This document shows positions 14,126 through 22,382 of a DNA stretch of 28,984 bases, piece after piece. The notes beneath the pieces were generated by a model that searched no databases, was not told the origin of the DNA, and saw only the letters and a list, made by a program, of their open reading frames with translations. Each line of letters starts with the position of its first letter. The first letter of the stretch is position 1. The translations under genes were made by a program, and so were the position numbers. Where the stretch lies: positions 26,507 through 55,490 of the forward strand of contig DHLW01000061.1 in assembly GCA_002405485.1 (NCBI GenBank), written 5' to 3'. Source of the DNA: Phycisphaerales bacterium UBA4658. GTDB lineage: Bacteria > Planctomycetota > Phycisphaerae > Phycisphaerales > UBA1924.

Positions 14126-17062
14126 TCACAAGCCGACCAGTTTTCGAGCAAAGGTGTTCGCCGTCTCGATGGCGTCCTTGACCTTGCTGAGTTCGGTCCC
14201 GCCGCCTTGGGCGGATTCGGGTTTGCCCCCGCCCTTGCCCCCGACGACCTCGCTGGCGGCCCGGACCCAGTCTCCGGCCTTGAGGCCCTTCTGGATGAGC
14301 GCCGCGGGAACCGCCGCGGTGATGCTCACCTTGCCCTCGGCGCCATCCGGGCTCAGGAGCATGACCGCCGACCTGGGGTTGATCTGCTGCACGGTGTTCA
14401 CGGCCTGCTGCAGTGCGTTGCGATCGCTCCCGGCATCGATGACCCCCACGATGACCATGTCGTGGTGCTTGGCGGCGTCCTCGCCGATGACCTTGGCGCG
14501 GGCGACGACCGCGGCGGCACGTGCGGCCCCGGCCTGCTTCTGTTCCTGCTTGACGCGCTCAACGATCGTCGCAAGCCGCTCGCGCAGCTCCGCCCGGCGC
14601 GACGCCGGGAGCGTGAGTTGCTCCAGCTCCTCGCCCACTTCCTTCACGCCGCCGGCCAGAGCGTCGCCCGCCGCCGAGTTCAGCGTGCTCAGCCGCTCGC
14701 CGATGCGATCCGCCGCCGCGTGAGCAGCCATGGCCGCGACGCCCGTGAGCGCGGTGATCCGGCGGATGCCCTTGGCGACGGCCTCCTCGCTCACGAGGGC
14801 GAACTGGCCGATCGCGCTGGTGCTCTGCACGTGCGTCCCGCCGCAGAACTCGATCGACGCCTCGCTCCAGGCGGGATTGCCCGTGTTGTCCAGCAGGTCC
14901 TGCACCGGCACGCCGATGCTCACCACCCGGACCGGATCGGGATACTGCTCGCCAAAGACCGCGCGGAGCCCGCTCACGTTCCGCGCGACCATGAGCGGCG
15001 CAAGGTCGGCATAGACCGTCAGATCCGACTTGATGTCCTGCAGCACCTTGGCCTCGACGCGCTGGAGCTGCGCCGGCTCCATGGCCTTGCCGTGCGAGAA
15101 GTCGAAGCGCAGCCGGTCCGCCGCCACCAGCGAACCCTTCTGATCCACCCCGTCGCCCAGTTCCTTGCGGAGGGCCAGGTTCATCAGGTGTGTCGCGGTG
15201 TGGTTCGATGCGATCCCCGCGCGGCGCGGCGCGTCGATGTGCAGCTCCACCGTGTCGCCCACGGCGAGCTCGCCCTTGATCACGTGCCCCACATGCAGCA
15301 CGTACCCGCCGAAGTTCTGCACGTGCTCGACCTTCAGTTCGCCCGTCGCCGAGCCCTGCTCGACGATCCGCCCGTGATCGGCCTCCTGACCGCCCATCTC
15401 GGCGTAGAAGTTCGTCACGTCCAGGATCACGCCCACCGGCTTGAGCGTCCCCACGCTCGCCCGCACCCGATCATCGAAGTTGTGCCCGTTCCAGATGGCG
15501 CACACCCGGGCCGTGATCACCCGGCCATGGAACTTGTCCGCGTCGCCCGTCTTGGGCACGCGCTGATGCTCCAGCTTCGCAAGCACGTCCGGCTGCAACA
15601 CCATCTGCCCGCCGACGGACGCGAACTTCGCCCCACCACCCGAGCGCGCCAGCTCCTTGGCCTGCTCCATCAGCCGCTCGTACCCGGCCAGGTCCACCTT
15701 GAAGCCCCGCTCCTCGGCCATCTGCATCGTCAGATCGATCGGAAACCCGAACGTGTCGTGCAGCTTGAAGGCGTCCTCGCCGCTGATCACGGCAAAGTCC
15801 TTGCTCCCCTTGCCCATCTGCCGCACTTCCGCCGCTCGCCCCGCGGCCTCGGCAAACAGCTTCAATCCGCGATCCAGCGTCCGCCCGAAGCTCTCCTCCT
15901 CATCCCTGATGATGTCGACGATTCGCTGCGGGTTCTTCTTCAGCTCCGGGAACGCCTGCCCGAAGTTCTCCACCACGACCGGCACGAGCTTGGCGAAGAA
16001 CCCGACCTCCAGATCCAGCGTCTGCCGGCCAAACCGCACCGCGCGCCGGAGAATCCGGCGCAGCACGTACCCGCGCCCGTCGTTGCCCGGCGTCGCGCCG
16101 TCGTTGATCGCGAACGTCAGCGTCCGGATGTGGTCGGCGATGACGCGGAACGCCGTGTCCTCGAGGTTCTTGTCCGCCGCGCCCAGCCGGCCCATGTACG
16201 TGTGCCGACCCTTGGTCAGGTTCTCGATCGCCGCGAAGATCGGAAGGAACACGTCGGTGTCGTAGTTACTCCGCTTGTTCTGCAGGATGCTCGTCAGACG
16301 CTCCAGGCCCATGCCCGTGTCCACGTGCTTGGCGGGCAACTGCTTCAGCGATCGATCCGGCTCGCGGTTGAACTGGATGAACACGTTGTTCCAGATCTCG
16401 ATCATGTCCGGATCGCCCGTGTTCACAAGCTGCGGCGCCACCCGCTCCTGCAGCCCCATCGCCACCAGCCGATCCACGTGAATCTCCGTGCACGGCCCGC
16501 ACGGACCCGTCTCCCCCATCTCCCAGAAGTTGTCCTTCATGTTCCCCGGAAGCACCCGCTCGGAGGGCAGAAACTTCTCCCACAGGGCCTTGGTCTCAAG
16601 GTCCGGCTCAAGACCCGCCTCGGCGTTGCCCCCGAAGTACGTCGCATACAGCGCGTTCACCGGAATCCCATACACCTTGGTCAGCAGCTCCCACGACCAC
16701 TCCACCGCTTCCTTCTTGAAATAGTCCCCGAACGACCAGTTGCCCAGCATCTCAAAGAACGTGTGGTGGTACGTGTCCTTGCCCACGTCATCCAGATCGT
16801 TGTGCTTGCCGCCGGCGCGAATGCACTTCTGGCTGTTCACCGCACGCTTCAATCCATACAGCGGCGTCCCGGGCTTGGCCGTCCCCAGAAACAGCGGCTT
16901 GAACTGGTTCATCCCCGCGTTGGCAAACAGCAGCGTCGGATCGTCGTGCGGCACGCACGGCGAGCTCGGCGCAAAGCGATGCCCGCACTTCTCGACAAAG
17001 AAGTCGATGAACGTCTGACGAACGCGGGCAACCGGCCAAAGCGTGGAAAATGAGGGCGACAT
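14126..17062 (-). CDS. alaS: Alanyl-tRNA synthetase, 978 aa
   Basis: It charges tRNA-Ala with alanine and edits mischarged Ser and Gly. The catalytic domain begins VRQTFIDFFVEKCGH, with DDPTLLFANAGMNQFKPLF and KCIRAGGKHNDLDDVGKD. YHHTFFEMLGNWSFGDYFKK follows. The editing domain carries the zinc ligands HTATH (about 620) and CGGTH (about 738). The end is the C-Ala domain, with a Gly/Lys-rich GGKGGGK and a final helix. At 978 residues it is about 100 longer than most bacterial enzymes and close to the eukaryotic cytosolic length; many segments also read like the eukaryotic protein (see findings). I chose the ATG at 17062; an in-frame ATG at 17104 would add a stretch without family similarity. 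It heads the gene string that continues into the F0 ATP synthase genes. Confidence 0.97.
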   Translation of the reverse strand: MSPSFSTLWPVARVRQTFIDFFVEKCGHRFAPSSPCVPHDDPTLLFANAGMNQFKPLFLGTAKPGTPLYGLKRAVNSQKCIRAGGKHNDLDDVGKDTYHHTFFEMLGNWSFGDYFKKEAVEWSWELLTKVYGIPVNALYATYFGGNAEAGLEPDLETKALWEKFLPSERVLPGNMKDNFWEMGETGPCGPCTEIHVDRLVAMGLQERVAPQLVNTGDPDMIEIWNNVFIQFNREPDRSLKQLPAKHVDTGMGLERLTSILQNKRSNYDTDVFLPIFAAIENLTKGRHTYMGRLGAADKNLEDTAFRVIADHIRTLTFAINDGATPGNDGRGYVLRRILRRAVRFGRQTLDLEVGFFAKLVPVVVENFGQAFPELKKNPQRIVDIIRDEEESFGRTLDRGLKLFAEAAGRAAEVRQMGKGSKDFAVISGEDAFKLHDTFGFPIDLTMQMAEERGFKVDLAGYERLMEQAKELARSGGGAKFASVGGQMVLQPDVLAKLEHQRVPKTGDADKFHGRVITARVCAIWNGHNFDDRVRASVGTLKPVGVILDVTNFYAEMGGQEADHGRIVEQGSATGELKVEHVQNFGGYVLHVGHVIKGELAVGDTVELHIDAPRRAGIASNHTATHLMNLALRKELGDGVDQKGSLVAADRLRFDFSHGKAMEPAQLQRVEAKVLQDIKSDLTVYADLAPLMVARNVSGLRAVFGEQYPDPVRVVSIGVPVQDLLDNTGNPAWSEASIEFCGGTHVQSTSAIGQFALVSEEAVAKGIRRITALTGVAAMAAHAAADRIGERLSTLNSAAGDALAGGVKEVGEELEQLTLPASRRAELRERLATIVERVKQEQKQAGAARAAAVVARAKVIGEDAAKHHDMVIVGVIDAGSDRNALQQAVNTVQQINPRSAVMLLSPDGAEGKVSITAAVPAALIQKGLKAGDWVRAASEVVGGKGGGKPESAQGGGTELSKVKDAIETANTFARKLVGL

Positions 17063-17206
17063 ACGTGGGCAAGGGTAGACCGGGTGCATCAACCAAACAG
17101 CCAATCATCGATCCGGACACGCACGAGCAGCACCAGCGGCCCGGCTCCGCGGAACGGTCGACGCTCGGTCGAATCCGCCGCTGCGCTGCTCATCCGCTCT
17201 TGAGCG

Positions 17207-18733
17207 TCAAAGCCCCGCCCACCCCATCAGCAGACGTCCCCCAAGCCCCAGCACGCCGACCAGCAGCAGCACCCCGATCACGTCCAGCACGATGCCGGCC
17301 CGCATCATCCGGTGCATCCCGATCCTCCCCGAGGCAAACACGATGGCGTTCGGCGGGGTCGCCACCGGGAGCGCAAAGCCCAGACTCGACGCCAGGGCCG
17401 CCGCGATCAGCAACTCCAGCGGGGGCACGCCCAGCGCTCCCGCCGCCCCGGCCAGGATCGGCATCATCATGGTCGCCAGCGCCACGTTGCTCGCAAGCTC
17501 GCCAACCAGCGTCATCGCGGCGCAGACCACAAGCAGGATGAACACGACATTCAGACCCCCAAGCGCGCCAAGGTGGGCCGCCAGCGTTGCGTCAAGCTTG
17601 GTGCTCGTGATCGCCGACGCCATGCTCAGGCCTCCCCCGAAGAACAGCAGCACGCCCCACGGCAGCTTCTCCGCCTGCGCCCACGTCAGCACCATGCGCG
17701 GGCCCGCCACGCCCCCGGAACGAATCGGCACGCACAGCAGCAGCAGCGCGGCGAGGATCGCCACCAGCGCATCGCTCACGCTGCGACCGGTCATCGCGCT
17801 GATCTGCCCTCGAAACACCCACCCGATCACCGCCAGCGCAAACACCCCGACCACCGCCCACTCCTCACGCCGCATGGGCCCGAGCGCACGCAGCTCCTCT
17901 CGCACAAAGCGCTTCCCGCCCGAGAGACCCTTGGCCCGGATCGGATGCAGCAGCACCAGCACGCCCCACGCCGCGGGCAGAAGCAGCAGCACCACCGGCA
18001 TCGCCACGATCATCCACTGACGAAACGTCACCTCGATCCCCAGCACCTCCCGCGCATAGCCCACCATCACCAGATTCGGCGGCGTGCCGATCGGCGTCCC
18101 CATTCCCCCGATCGTCGCCGCGTAGGCAATCCCCAGCAGCATCGCCGCACCGAAGTTCGCCGTGCACCGCGCATCCCATCCGCCTCCCCCCTGTCCATCC
18201 GACTGCTGATCCTCGGCGAGCTTCACCATGCTCAGCCCCAGCGGCAGCATCATCATCGTCGTCGCCGTGTTGGACACAAACATGCTGATCACCCCGGTCG
18301 CCAGCATCACCGCGCCGATGAGCCGCCTGGGCGTCGTCCCAAGCGCCAACATCGCCACAAGCGCGATCCGCCGATGCAGCCCCGTCGCCTCCAACGCCAC
18401 CCCGACGATGAACCCCCCCAGAAAGACAAAGATCAACTCGTCCGCAAACGGCGCCGCCGCCTGCCTCATCGTCATCACACCCAGCACCGGCAACCCCACC
18501 AGCGGCAGCAGCGCCGTGGCGCTCAGCGGCACCGCCTCGCTGAGCCACCACAACGCCATCCATGCCGCCAGTGCCAGCACGCTCCGCTGCGGGTCCGTCA
18601 GCCCGGCCCCGCCGGTCGGCACAAACCCAAGAATCGCCACGCACGCCAGCGGACCGGCCACCAGCCCGACCCACCGAATCACGCCGCCGGCTCGCGCCAT
18701 CCCGTCTTCACCGTTCTGCGGCATCTGCCCCAT
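17207..18733 (-). CDS. DASS/SLC13-family anion or dicarboxylate transporter, 508 aa
   Basis: Members import dicarboxylates, sulfate or phosphate, usually with sodium. The protein is very hydrophobic, with about 11-13 membrane segments. Family marks are WMALWWLSEAVPLSATALLP near the N-terminus, the first SNT motif (MFVSNTATTMMMLP, about residue 155) and the ATPPNAIVFASGRIG motif near 455. The second motif reads ELASNVALATMMMP (about 415), that is SNV in place of SNT. The pairs of re-entrant hairpins expected from the VcINDY fold fit this spacing. The ATG at 18733 is preceded by GAAGGG about ten bases upstream; a second ATG at 18700 is possible. The substrate cannot be assigned. It lies 144 bases upstream of alaS on the same strand and is divergent from the sixA-like gene. 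Confidence 0.88.
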   Translation of the reverse strand: MGQMPQNGEDGMARAGGVIRWVGLVAGPLACVAILGFVPTGGAGLTDPQRSVLALAAWMALWWLSEAVPLSATALLPLVGLPVLGVMTMRQAAAPFADELIFVFLGGFIVGVALEATGLHRRIALVAMLALGTTPRRLIGAVMLATGVISMFVSNTATTMMMLPLGLSMVKLAEDQQSDGQGGGGWDARCTANFGAAMLLGIAYAATIGGMGTPIGTPPNLVMVGYAREVLGIEVTFRQWMIVAMPVVLLLLPAAWGVLVLLHPIRAKGLSGGKRFVREELRALGPMRREEWAVVGVFALAVIGWVFRGQISAMTGRSVSDALVAILAALLLLCVPIRSGGVAGPRMVLTWAQAEKLPWGVLLFFGGGLSMASAITSTKLDATLAAHLGALGGLNVVFILLVVCAAMTLVGELASNVALATMMMPILAGAAGALGVPPLELLIAAALASSLGFALPVATPPNAIVFASGRIGMHRMMRAGIVLDVIGVLLLVGVLGLGGRLLMGWAGL

Positions 18734-18964
18734 GACCCAGAGTCCCTTCCTCGTTCCAACTTGTGTCCAGAGAAAACCCTAGATCCAGATGCTCAATCGC
18801 CTCGTACGGCCCTTGCGGCTGAGAAACCTGCACGCCGCGTTCCCAAAGGGGGCTTGGCGGGTCCAGAGCACCGGGCCAAGCAAAGGCCGCACCACGAAAC
18901 GGCTTCTTCATCCCCGGCGAATAGACGATACCGAATTTCGGCCGACCTTGATCGGGAGCCGCGC

Positions 18965-19516
18965 ATGCGTTTGTACATCGTTCGACACGGCAAAGCCAAT
19001 GACGCGCCGGGGCCCTGTGCCCCGCCCGGCAGCGCCGACTTCGGGCGCGAGCTCACCCCTCGGGGCGAAGCCCAGGCCAAGTTCCTCGCCGCCCGGCTCC
19101 GCACACTCGGCCGGCCGCCAGCCAGGATCATCGCCAGCCGGTTCCCCCGCGCCCTGCAGACCGCTCACTGCATCCAGCAGTCCCTGGGCGTGAACCTCGT
19201 CACCGACGCTCGGCTTGAGGTGGATCATGAGGTCGCCGAGGCCATCGCCGTCATCGAAGACCACGCCCGCACATCCCCGCCCGGCGACCCCATCATGCTC
19301 GTCGGACACAACCCGCAGCTCGGCGAGCTCATCGGCGTGCTCTGCTCCGGGCTCCCGCCCATGGAGCTCATCCTCAAGACCGGGGAGCTTGTCGGAATTG
19401 ACGTCCGCCCCACCGCGCTCATCGGCAGCGGCAAGGTCGTCGAGCGGCTGCGGATGAGCGACGAGGCCGAGGACAGCGTCGCCGGCGCTGTCGACGTGCT
19501 CGGCGTCAAGCGCTAG
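18965..19516 (+). CDS. sixA: SixA-like phosphohistidine phosphatase, 183 aa
   Basis: This belongs to the histidine phosphatase (phosphoglycerate-mutase-like) superfamily. The catalytic RHG is at residues 7-9 (RLYIVRHGKAND), and the second active-site His is near 115 in IMLVGHNPQLGELI. LTPRGEAQAKFLAARLR and IIASRFPRALQTAHCI supply the remaining phosphate-pocket arginines. Its small size and the short insertion between strands match SixA, which removes phosphate from His in phosphorelay or phosphotransfer proteins. The ATG at 18965 has GGGAG six bases upstream. The open frame extends far upstream, but that part is antisense to the transporter gene and not coding. It ends before a strong bidirectional terminator shared with mscL. 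Confidence 0.85.
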   Translation: MRLYIVRHGKANDAPGPCAPPGSADFGRELTPRGEAQAKFLAARLRTLGRPPARIIASRFPRALQTAHCIQQSLGVNLVTDARLEVDHEVAEAIAVIEDHARTSPPGDPIMLVGHNPQLGELIGVLCSGLPPMELILKTGELVGIDVRPTALIGSGKVVERLRMSDEAEDSVAGAVDVLGVKR

Positions 19517-19565
19517 CCGCGGGCACACCGCAGGCCAACAGCGAAGCTCCGAGAGCACAAAGGCA

Positions 19566-19592
19566 AAGGCCCCGCGATGATCGCGGGGCCTT
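19566..19592. terminator. Bidirectional terminator between sixA and mscL
   Basis: A perfect 12-base hairpin: arms AAGGCCCCGCGA (19566-19577) and TCGCGGGGCCTT (19581-19592), with the three-base loop TGA. It sits between the converging sixA (+) and mscL (-) stops, 50 bases after the first and 37 bases after the second. The flanking T runs are short on both strands. Confidence 0.85.
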
Positions 19593-19628
19593 GGTCCATG
19601 ATGTCGCTTTGTGTGTTCAGCGATCGCT

Positions 19629-20042
19629 TCAGCGCTTCGCGAGCAGATCGCGGATCTCCATGAGCAGCTTCTGGTCGGCGGTCGGGCCGGCCGGAGCCGC
19701 GGCGGGCTTCTGCGCCTCGAAGCGCTTCTTGGCGGTGTTGAACGCCTTCACCACCAGGAACAGGATGAACGCCAGGATCAGGAAGTTGATCGTCACGGTG
19801 ACGAACGTGCCGTAGCGCACGAAGATGTCCGTCGAGCCGGGCTTGGCCGCATCGGCGGACTGGATCTTGAGCATCGCCTTGCTGAAGTCGACGTTCCCCG
19901 CCAGTCCCACGACCGGCATGATGACGTCTTCGATGAGCGACTTGACGATCCCGCCAAACGCGCCGCCGATGATCACGCCGATGGCCATGTCCAGCACATT
20001 GCCCTTGAGGGCGAAGTCGCGGAACTCAGAAATCAGACCCAT
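19629..20042 (-). CDS. mscL: Large-conductance mechanosensitive channel, 137 aa
   Basis: MscL is a pentameric inner-membrane pore that opens under membrane tension to release solutes on hypo-osmotic shock. The N-terminal amphipathic helix MGLISEFRDFALKGNVLDMA and TM1 (IGVIIGGAFGGIVKSLIEDV) are nearly canonical. The periplasmic loop contains the conserved RYGTFVTVTINFLILAFILF leading into TM2, and a C-terminal bundle helix (DQKLLMEIRDLLAKR) closes the protein. A short Ala/Pro linker sits before that helix. The ATG at 20042 has a perfect AGGAGG eight bases upstream; the frame extends 13 codons further, but that part is not conserved. Length is normal for the family. It probably forms a single-gene unit. 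Confidence 0.97.
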   Translation of the reverse strand: MGLISEFRDFALKGNVLDMAIGVIIGGAFGGIVKSLIEDVIMPVVGLAGNVDFSKAMLKIQSADAAKPGSTDIFVRYGTFVTVTINFLILAFILFLVVKAFNTAKKRFEAQKPAAAPAGPTADQKLLMEIRDLLAKR

Positions 20043-20213
20043 TTGAGAGACCTCCTGTGAAGCCCGCCGAGCGCGTCTCACTCGTTCGTCGGCGGGGCAG
20101 AATCCCCGGCCCCACCACTAACGGACCAGAGTAGCGACAAACGCCTGTCCATGCCGCAGGGAACTTGCTGAGCTCTGCGGATCAAGACAAGCGTCGGTCG
20201 CGTCAGGCGGAGC

Positions 20214-20246
20214 AAAAAAGCAGCCGGGCTCCTTGAGGAGCCCGGC
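20214..20246 (-). terminator. Intrinsic terminator of the DUF11 lipoprotein gene
   Basis: On the minus strand a perfect 10-base stem (20237-20246 with 20223-20232, loop 20233-20236) is followed after three bases by six T (20219-20214). It lies 41 bases past the stop of the lipoprotein gene and is a textbook Rho-independent terminator. Confidence 0.88.
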
Positions 20247-20286
20247 CGGAAGAAGACTGAGAAGGATCTGGCGATCCGCGGTTGGA

Positions 20287-21927
20287 TCAGCGCTCGACGA
20301 AGTTGGTGACTTCCTCGTCGCGGACCGTGGTGCGGAGTTCGGCGCAGCTCGTGTCGGAGATCACGAGGACCTCGCCGACCTGCGTGCCCTTGACCGTGAA
20401 GGTGAAGGCGCGGTTGGTGCGCGGGGCGAGCGTGCCGAGGTTGTAGGTCAGCACCTGGCCATTGACGGCCGGGGCCGGGACGCTGGCGTCGCTGGAGACG
20501 TACTGCAGGCCGGCGGGCAGGGTGATCTTGACCTGCACGTTGGTCAGCGGGATCTGGCCCTGGTTGCCGACGTTGTAGGAGTAGACGTGGTTGGAGCCGA
20601 CGGGCGGGATGCCCTCGCCGTCGTCGAGCTTGGTCACCATGTCCGGCACGCCCTGGGTCTTGGTGCAGCAGCGGGCCTCGGCCGGCTGAGCGCAGGTCGC
20701 GGTGATGCGGGCGGTGTTGCAGAACTCGCCGATGCCGGAGAGGTTGCTGGTGAGCGTGAGCTCCTTGGTCGCCTTGGGGGCGAGGGTGCCGAGGTTCCAC
20801 GTCACGACGTTGCCGGCGACGGTGCCGCCGTCGGACGCCGAGACGAACGACTGGCCCTGGGCCATGGTGTCGGTGACGACCACGCCGGTGGCGGGGGCAT
20901 CGCCGGTGTTGGTGACGTTGATCTTGAAGGTCGCCGGGCGGCCCAGGAAGACCATCTGCGGGCAGGCCTTGGTGATCTGCAGGACGGCCTGCTTGACGAC
21001 GTAGGAGGTGTCGTTGCTGGTCGCGGTCAGGCCGTTGTCAGCCGTGGCGCGGGCGTTGTTGGTGTAGCTGCCGGTCTTGGGGGCCTTGGCGGTGAAGGTG
21101 CGGGTCTGGCTCTGGCCGGCCCCGAGGGTCCCGATGTCCCACGACAGGTTCGTCTTGCCGTCAGAGGTCTGGCCGCCGGTGAGGTCGTCCATGATCTTGA
21201 CGTTGCTCGCCGCACCCGTGCCCGTGTTGGTCACCGTCAGCGTGTAGGTGACGGTGTCGCAGGGGGTGATCTCGGCGGGGGTCACGCTCTTGACGAGCTT
21301 GAGGGCCGGCTGCACGACGTTCGTGCCGCAGCAGAACGCGTTGGTCCAGGTGGCGCCCATGCACCCCTTGACCGCGCCGACGCCGGCCGCGTTGCCGGTG
21401 ATCTTGATGGTCTTGCACTGACGCGGAGCCAGTTCGCCGACGTTGAAGGCGTTCCCGCTGAAGGCCGGGTCGCTGGTCACGACGCGGGCGCCCTCGAGGG
21501 TGTACTGCACCATCACGTTGGAGAGCGTCTGCGCCGTCAGGTTGCAGACCTGGATCTCGTACTCAAAGTTCTGGCCAGCGATGACCTCGCGCGGCATCTT
21601 GCAGCACAGCGAGACCGCCGACGAGGCCCGATCGCCCGTCGGGAGGTACATGCAGTCGCCCGCCATCACCGGAGCGGGGGCCGGGGCCGGAGCCGGGGCC
21701 GGAGCGGGCTTCGGAGCCGGAGCCGGCGCGGGAGCCGCGGCGACGGGCTTCGGGGCCGGAGCAGCCGGGCGGCCCCAGCTGTTCGGATCGATTCGCTCGA
21801 TGTTCTGATAGGTCGAGCGAACGTCGGAACGCTCGCCGCTGGGCTGAGCGTTCTCACAGCCCGTGAGTCCGGACATCATGGTCCCCGCCGCGAGCAGCGC
21901 GGTCAGGGCAATCTTGGAATACACCAT
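20287..21927 (-). CDS. Cysteine-rich DUF11-repeat lipoprotein (OmcB-like architecture), 546 aa
   Basis: The start at 21927 has AAGGAG seven bases upstream and begins a lipoprotein signal with lipobox LTGC (Cys 24), so the mature protein should be lipid-anchored. A Pro/Ala/Lys linker follows at about 53-87 (APAPKPVAAAPAPAPAPKPA and similar). Then come four DUF11-type Ig-like repeats, recognisable by the pattern VTYTLTVTNTGTGAASNVKI, then WDIGTLGAGQSQTRTFT; further copies read FKINVTNTGDAPATGVVV with WNLGTLAPKATKELTL, and YNLGTLAPRTNRAFTF. Many cysteines sit between and within repeats (SLCCK, AFCCGTN, ARCCTK, KACPQ). DUF11 repeats with such cysteines occur in the chlamydial OmcB outer-envelope protein. 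A structural role in the cell envelope, possibly disulfide-linked, is inference. The gene has its own promoter candidate and terminator. Confidence 0.85.
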   Translation of the reverse strand: MVYSKIALTALLAAGTMMSGLTGCENAQPSGERSDVRSTYQNIERIDPNSWGRPAAPAPKPVAAAPAPAPAPKPAPAPAPAPAPAPVMAGDCMYLPTGDRASSAVSLCCKMPREVIAGQNFEYEIQVCNLTAQTLSNVMVQYTLEGARVVTSDPAFSGNAFNVGELAPRQCKTIKITGNAAGVGAVKGCMGATWTNAFCCGTNVVQPALKLVKSVTPAEITPCDTVTYTLTVTNTGTGAASNVKIMDDLTGGQTSDGKTNLSWDIGTLGAGQSQTRTFTAKAPKTGSYTNNARATADNGLTATSNDTSYVVKQAVLQITKACPQMVFLGRPATFKINVTNTGDAPATGVVVTDTMAQGQSFVSASDGGTVAGNVVTWNLGTLAPKATKELTLTSNLSGIGEFCNTARITATCAQPAEARCCTKTQGVPDMVTKLDDGEGIPPVGSNHVYSYNVGNQGQIPLTNVQVKITLPAGLQYVSSDASVPAPAVNGQVLTYNLGTLAPRTNRAFTFTVKGTQVGEVLVISDTSCAELRTTVRDEEVTNFVER

Positions 21928-22382
21928 CTGCGTTCTCCTTTGAACCGTTTTGCTGGCAATCGACCCGCTGCAGGTCCTCACGCCAGCACCCTTTGAATGC
22001 TCAAACCGGAAAATCCCGCGAGCGCGGGAATCGAGAGTCGATCAAAGCGACTTTCTCTGAAAAAGTCCGCAACCGAAACCACACATCGGGTTGTAGCCCG
22101 GGGACTCCGTTCCGGACCGAGCCGTCAAGCTAGCAGTCAATAGTATCGCACATCACACGCAACCACAACAGCAACCGAGTGTTCTGCGCCTCGGTTTCCC
22201 AGTCTGCGGGGTTTTCCACAGGTTGTGGGCAGGCCCACGGTTCACCCTCGATGATAAAGAGGGCAACTCGATCGCCTGAATCGGGTGTATTCATACCCAG
22301 GACGCGCACCTCATGCGCGATGCGCGCACTCGTGGGATGCGAGTGGTGCTCATGTGGTACTCAATTGATGAGTGAGAACGAA
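21928..22382. promoter_or_regulatory. 455-base gap between ssrA and the DUF11 lipoprotein gene
   Basis: I see no gene here. It would hold the 3' flank of ssrA and the promoter and a leader of roughly 200 bases for the lipoprotein gene. In that leader a 7-base inverted repeat at 22014-22029 (TCCCGCG-AG-CGCGGGA) and a smaller hairpin around 22048-22066 could shape translation or stability. A single DnaA-box-like TTTTCCACA at 22212-22220 stands alone. Confidence 0.4.
22140..22168 (-). promoter_or_regulatory. Candidate sigma-70-type promoter of the DUF11 lipoprotein gene
   Basis: On the minus strand TTGTGG (22168-22163) and TACTAT (22145-22140) are 17 bases apart, the optimal spacing. Four of six -10 positions match TATAAT, and only the TTG of the -35 is a good match. 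Transcription would begin near 22133, giving a leader of about 205 bases. Moderate to low confidence. Confidence 0.35.

Noticed and set aside
13763..17053. Very long open frame (1096 codons) on the + strand, antisense to alaS
   Set aside because: It mirrors alaS, has an Arg/His/Leu-rich composition typical of antisense frames in GC-rich DNA, and no protein pattern; alaS on the opposite strand is unmistakable.
17312..18964. Upstream extension of the sixA frame (551 codons)
   Set aside because: It runs antisense to the DASS transporter and is composed mainly of Arg, His, Pro and Gln; the phosphatase begins at the ATG at 18965 with a good ribosome binding site.
20233..21996. Open frame of 587 codons on the + strand opposite the DUF11 lipoprotein gene
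   Set aside because: Antisense shadow; Gly/Arg/Asp/Val repetition reflects the repeats of the true gene, which has a signal peptide, ribosome binding site and terminator.
22212..22220. TTTTCCACA, a match to a relaxed DnaA box, considered as an origin or DnaA target
   Set aside because: A single copy without a cluster, an AT-rich unwinding region or neighbouring dnaA/dnaN; chance is sufficient.
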